Of a stretch of DNA of 6,939 nucleotides, positions 5,070 through 6,939 are shown in pieces. Both the position numbers and the translations under genes were made by a program. This DNA is from Gemmatimonadota bacterium (GTDB lineage Bacteria > Gemmatimonadota > Gemmatimonadetes > Gemmatimonadales > Gemmatimonadaceae). Location of the stretch: NCBI GenBank assembly GCA_031127185.1, contig JARIET010000157.1, forward strand, positions 1 through 6,939, written 5' to 3'. The notes below the pieces were generated by a model that worked only from the letters and a program-made list of their open reading frames with translations, made no database searches and was not told where the DNA came from. Within the stretch, counting starts at the first letter, position 1; every line of letters starts with the position of its first letter.

Positions 5070-6939
5070 ATGACCGTACGCCGTCTTGCCCTCGCCGCCG
5101 CCGGCCTTGTCGCCGGCCTCGCGCTCGCCGCTCCGTCGTTCGCGCAGGGGAACAGCGCGTGGAACCCTGAGGAGGTCCTCAAGACCGAAGCGTTTGTGAA
5201 GCCGCCGGCCAACATCGAGCGCATGATCATGGCCGCGCGCACGGACATTTCGTTCACCGCGCCGAGCCCGGATCGTTCGTGGTTCCTCCGCGGCGTTGGG
5301 CCGACGCGCGGCGACATCGCTGCGTACGGAAAGGCGCATATCTGGCTTGGTGGTCTGCAGGTGGACACCAAGGCCAATCGCGCGCGCTCGGTGACGACCG
5401 AACAGACGGTAGGACTCACGCTGGTGAATCCGCGCACGGGCGCGACGAAGACGATCGAGACGCCCAAAGGTGCCAGCATTTCGTCGCAGACCTGGTCGCC
5501 GAGCGGGGCGCAGGTGGCGTACATCGCCAACTTTGACGATGCGTCGTACGCGTATGTGGCTGATATCGCGACGGGGAAGTCCGTGCAGGCGAGCAAGGCT
5601 CCGCTTCTGGCGACGCTCTACAGCAATGTCGAGTTCACTCGCGACGGCAAGTTCCTCGTAGTCGTAATCATCCCCGACGGACGCGGCGCACCGCCGACAC
5701 ACGGCCCGAGCGGAATCGAAGATGGTCCGCAGGTGCGCCTCACGAACTCGCGCGCCGTGCCGACGCCGGTCTATTTCAGCTTGCTGCAGGATCCGCATGA
5801 GAAGGCGATGCTCAAGTACTACACGACGGGACAGCTGGCCCTGCTCGATCCCAAAGGCAAAGCCGCACCGAAGAAGATTGGCGAACCGCGAATGATCCGC
5901 ACGGTGGACGCGTCGAGCGATGGCGCGTACTTCACGGTCACTTCGATGACCGAGCCGTTCTCGTATCTGGTGCCCGTCAATGCGTTCGGGTCGGTGCGTG
6001 AGCTCTGGGATGCCGCAGGAAAGACCATCGCCACGCTGCAGACGACGCCTTTGCGCGAAGGGCCCGGCGACGATCCGGCCAATGCGGGCGGCGGCGGACG
6101 CGGCGGCGCCGGCCCGACGGCGAGTGACACGAGCAAACGGAACTTCGCGTGGAACCCGGTAGGTCCCGGACTCGTGTATGTGCAGTCGGTATTTGCTGCC
6201 GGAAATGGCGGTGCGCCTGCCGGCGGGCGAGCCGGTGCTCCTCAGGCGGGCGGACGCGGTGGTCGCGGTGGCGCCACGCCGGCACGCCCGGTGCCGACCA
6301 GCGTGCGCTACATGAACTGGATGCCGCCCTTTGGTCCCACCGACACAAAGGTGATCTACGAAGGCGGTCCGGCGCTCGGGTCGCTCGTCTACGGCACGGA
6401 CAAGTCGACGCTCTTTGCCGCGGATAGTGGAACGGTCTTCGCCGTGCGCGCCGACGGGAAGCGGTTCAACCTCGGTCGCGGCGTCACGCTGGCCGGCGCC
6501 GGTGGTGGATTCGGCGGGCGCGGCGGTGGCGGTGGATTTGGGGGCGGCGCTGGCGCGGCGGACTCAACGGTTTCCGGTGGCGCGCTGGTCACACGGTCGC
6601 TCCCGGGCGGCAGCAGCTTCGTGGTGCTCGGCAAGGATGCCAAGACGGTCGCCGTCACGGGAAATCGTGCCGCCGGCGCCAACTGGACAAAGGTCGGACC
6701 GCGCGGATGGGCGGAAACGCTCGATATCGAGACGGCCGCACGCAAGCGCATCTTCGATGCGCCGGGCGATGCCTACGATCAGTTCATCGCGCCGCTCAAC
6801 GATGACTTCACCGAGTACCTGTATACGCACGAATCACCGACGGTGATTCGCGATGCCTACATCCGCGACGTGGCGGCCGGCACGTCGAAGAAGATCACCA
6901 ACAATGTGGACGTCGGTCCCGAAGTCTCGGGTGCGCAGG
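5070..6939 (+). CDS. Secreted S9D-type (glutamyl endopeptidase-like) peptidase, 3' end outside window
   Basis: The frame is open from an ATG with GGAG six bases upstream to the window end, giving 623 residues. The signal peptide is residues 1-25 (RRLALAAAGLVAGLALAAPS, likely cleavage after SFA). The rest resembles the beta-propeller of prolyl-oligopeptidase family S9, closest to the S9D glutamyl endopeptidases known from plant chloroplasts and bacteria. Supporting blocks are LGGLQVDTKANRARS (93-107), WSPSGAQVAYIAN, LKYYTTGQLALLD (248-260), FSYLVPVNAFGSVRELWD (297-314), AWNPVGPGLVYVQS, and WAETLDIETAARKRIFD (547-563). Three glycine/arginine-rich inserts (about 338-351, 378-409 and 476-497) look like surface loops. 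The alpha/beta-hydrolase domain with Ser-Asp-His would lie beyond the edge, so activity cannot be judged. An AT-rich patch with TTGTCC (5006-5011) and TATAGA (5025-5030) lies upstream, but the 13-base spacing is poor for a promoter. Confidence 0.87.
   Translation, partial: MTVRRLALAAAGLVAGLALAAPSFAQGNSAWNPEEVLKTEAFVKPPANIERMIMAARTDISFTAPSPDRSWFLRGVGPTRGDIAAYGKAHIWLGGLQVDTKANRARSVTTEQTVGLTLVNPRTGATKTIETPKGASISSQTWSPSGAQVAYIANFDDASYAYVADIATGKSVQASKAPLLATLYSNVEFTRDGKFLVVVIIPDGRGAPPTHGPSGIEDGPQVRLTNSRAVPTPVYFSLLQDPHEKAMLKYYTTGQLALLDPKGKAAPKKIGEPRMIRTVDASSDGAYFTVTSMTEPFSYLVPVNAFGSVRELWDAAGKTIATLQTTPLREGPGDDPANAGGGGRGGAGPTASDTSKRNFAWNPVGPGLVYVQSVFAAGNGGAPAGGRAGAPQAGGRGGRGGATPARPVPTSVRYMNWMPPFGPTDTKVIYEGGPALGSLVYGTDKSTLFAADSGTVFAVRADGKRFNLGRGVTLAGAGGGFGGRGGGGGFGGGAGAADSTVSGGALVTRSLPGGSSFVVLGKDAKTVAVTGNRAAGANWTKVGPRGWAETLDIETAARKRIFDAPGDAYDQFIAPLNDDFTEYLYTHESPTVIRDAYIRDVAAGTSKKITNNVDVGPEVSGAQ
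6830..6850. repeat. Perfect 10-bp inverted repeat inside the S9 peptidase gene
   Basis: CGAATCACCG (6830-6839) and CGGTGATTCG (6841-6850) are exact reverse complements around A6840. As RNA this could fold into a nine-pair stem with a GAC loop. It lies in codons for HESPTVIRD in the propeller. It may be coincidence, an internal operator-like palindrome, or a translation-slowing hairpin; the sequence alone cannot tell. Confidence 0.7.

Noticed and set aside
4944..5798. Minus-strand open frame of 284 codons opposite the S9 peptidase
   Set aside because: Arg-rich composition without recognisable motifs; the plus frame has a signal peptide, ribosome site and S9D blocks.
6720..6731. 12-bp palindrome CTCGATATCGAG in the S9 gene
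   Set aside because: Short, in coding sequence, and readily expected by chance.

Overview
This is a GC-rich, densely coded bacterial chromosomal window. It shows lipoprotein and Tat export signals, long glycine-rich loops in a secreted S9 peptidase, and very short intergenic gaps. The mix of a secreted MauG-like cytochrome, a Tat-exported M19-like protein and an S9D-type peptidase suggests a Gemmatimonadota-like soil or sediment bacterium. This is an impression from gene content, not a proven assignment.

Left edge (1-154): the first 89-104 bases read on the minus strand as the signal peptide of an exported protein whose body lies outside the window. It is divergent from the next gene. A plus-strand pair follows. 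The first gene (155-1606) is a probable lipoprotein with an Ig-like domain fused to a di-heme cytochrome c peroxidase/MauG domain. Twelve bases later a Tat-exported M19 (renal dipeptidase) family protein begins (1619-2764). Three of the five classical zinc ligands of M19 appear to be replaced in it.

Centre (2765-4126): the convergent junction after the M19 gene carries five tandem copies of a 10-bp G-rich unit. Then comes a minus-strand four-helix membrane protein of the DUF2177 family (2838-3230), and 80 bases beyond it a divergent DUF1295 membrane protein related to steroid 5-alpha reductases (3311-4126). The two share a short promoter region. A consensus TTGACA box there is placed so that the DUF2177 transcript would be nearly leaderless.

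Right part (4228-6939): a secreted SIMPL/DUF541 protein is followed by the 5' 1870 bases of a secreted S9D-type (glutamyl endopeptidase-like) peptidase, cut by the window edge before its catalytic domain. Its propeller carries three Gly/Arg-rich low-complexity inserts.

As a whole the window encodes cell-envelope and periplasmic functions: heme redox, peptide hydrolysis or binding, and membrane lipid-type enzymes. I see no mobile element, CRISPR array, tRNA, rRNA or defence locus, and no convincing evidence of a wholly new system. The most unusual points are the altered metal site of the M19 protein, the G-quadruplex-capable repeat, and the isolated DUF2177/DUF1295 divergent pair.
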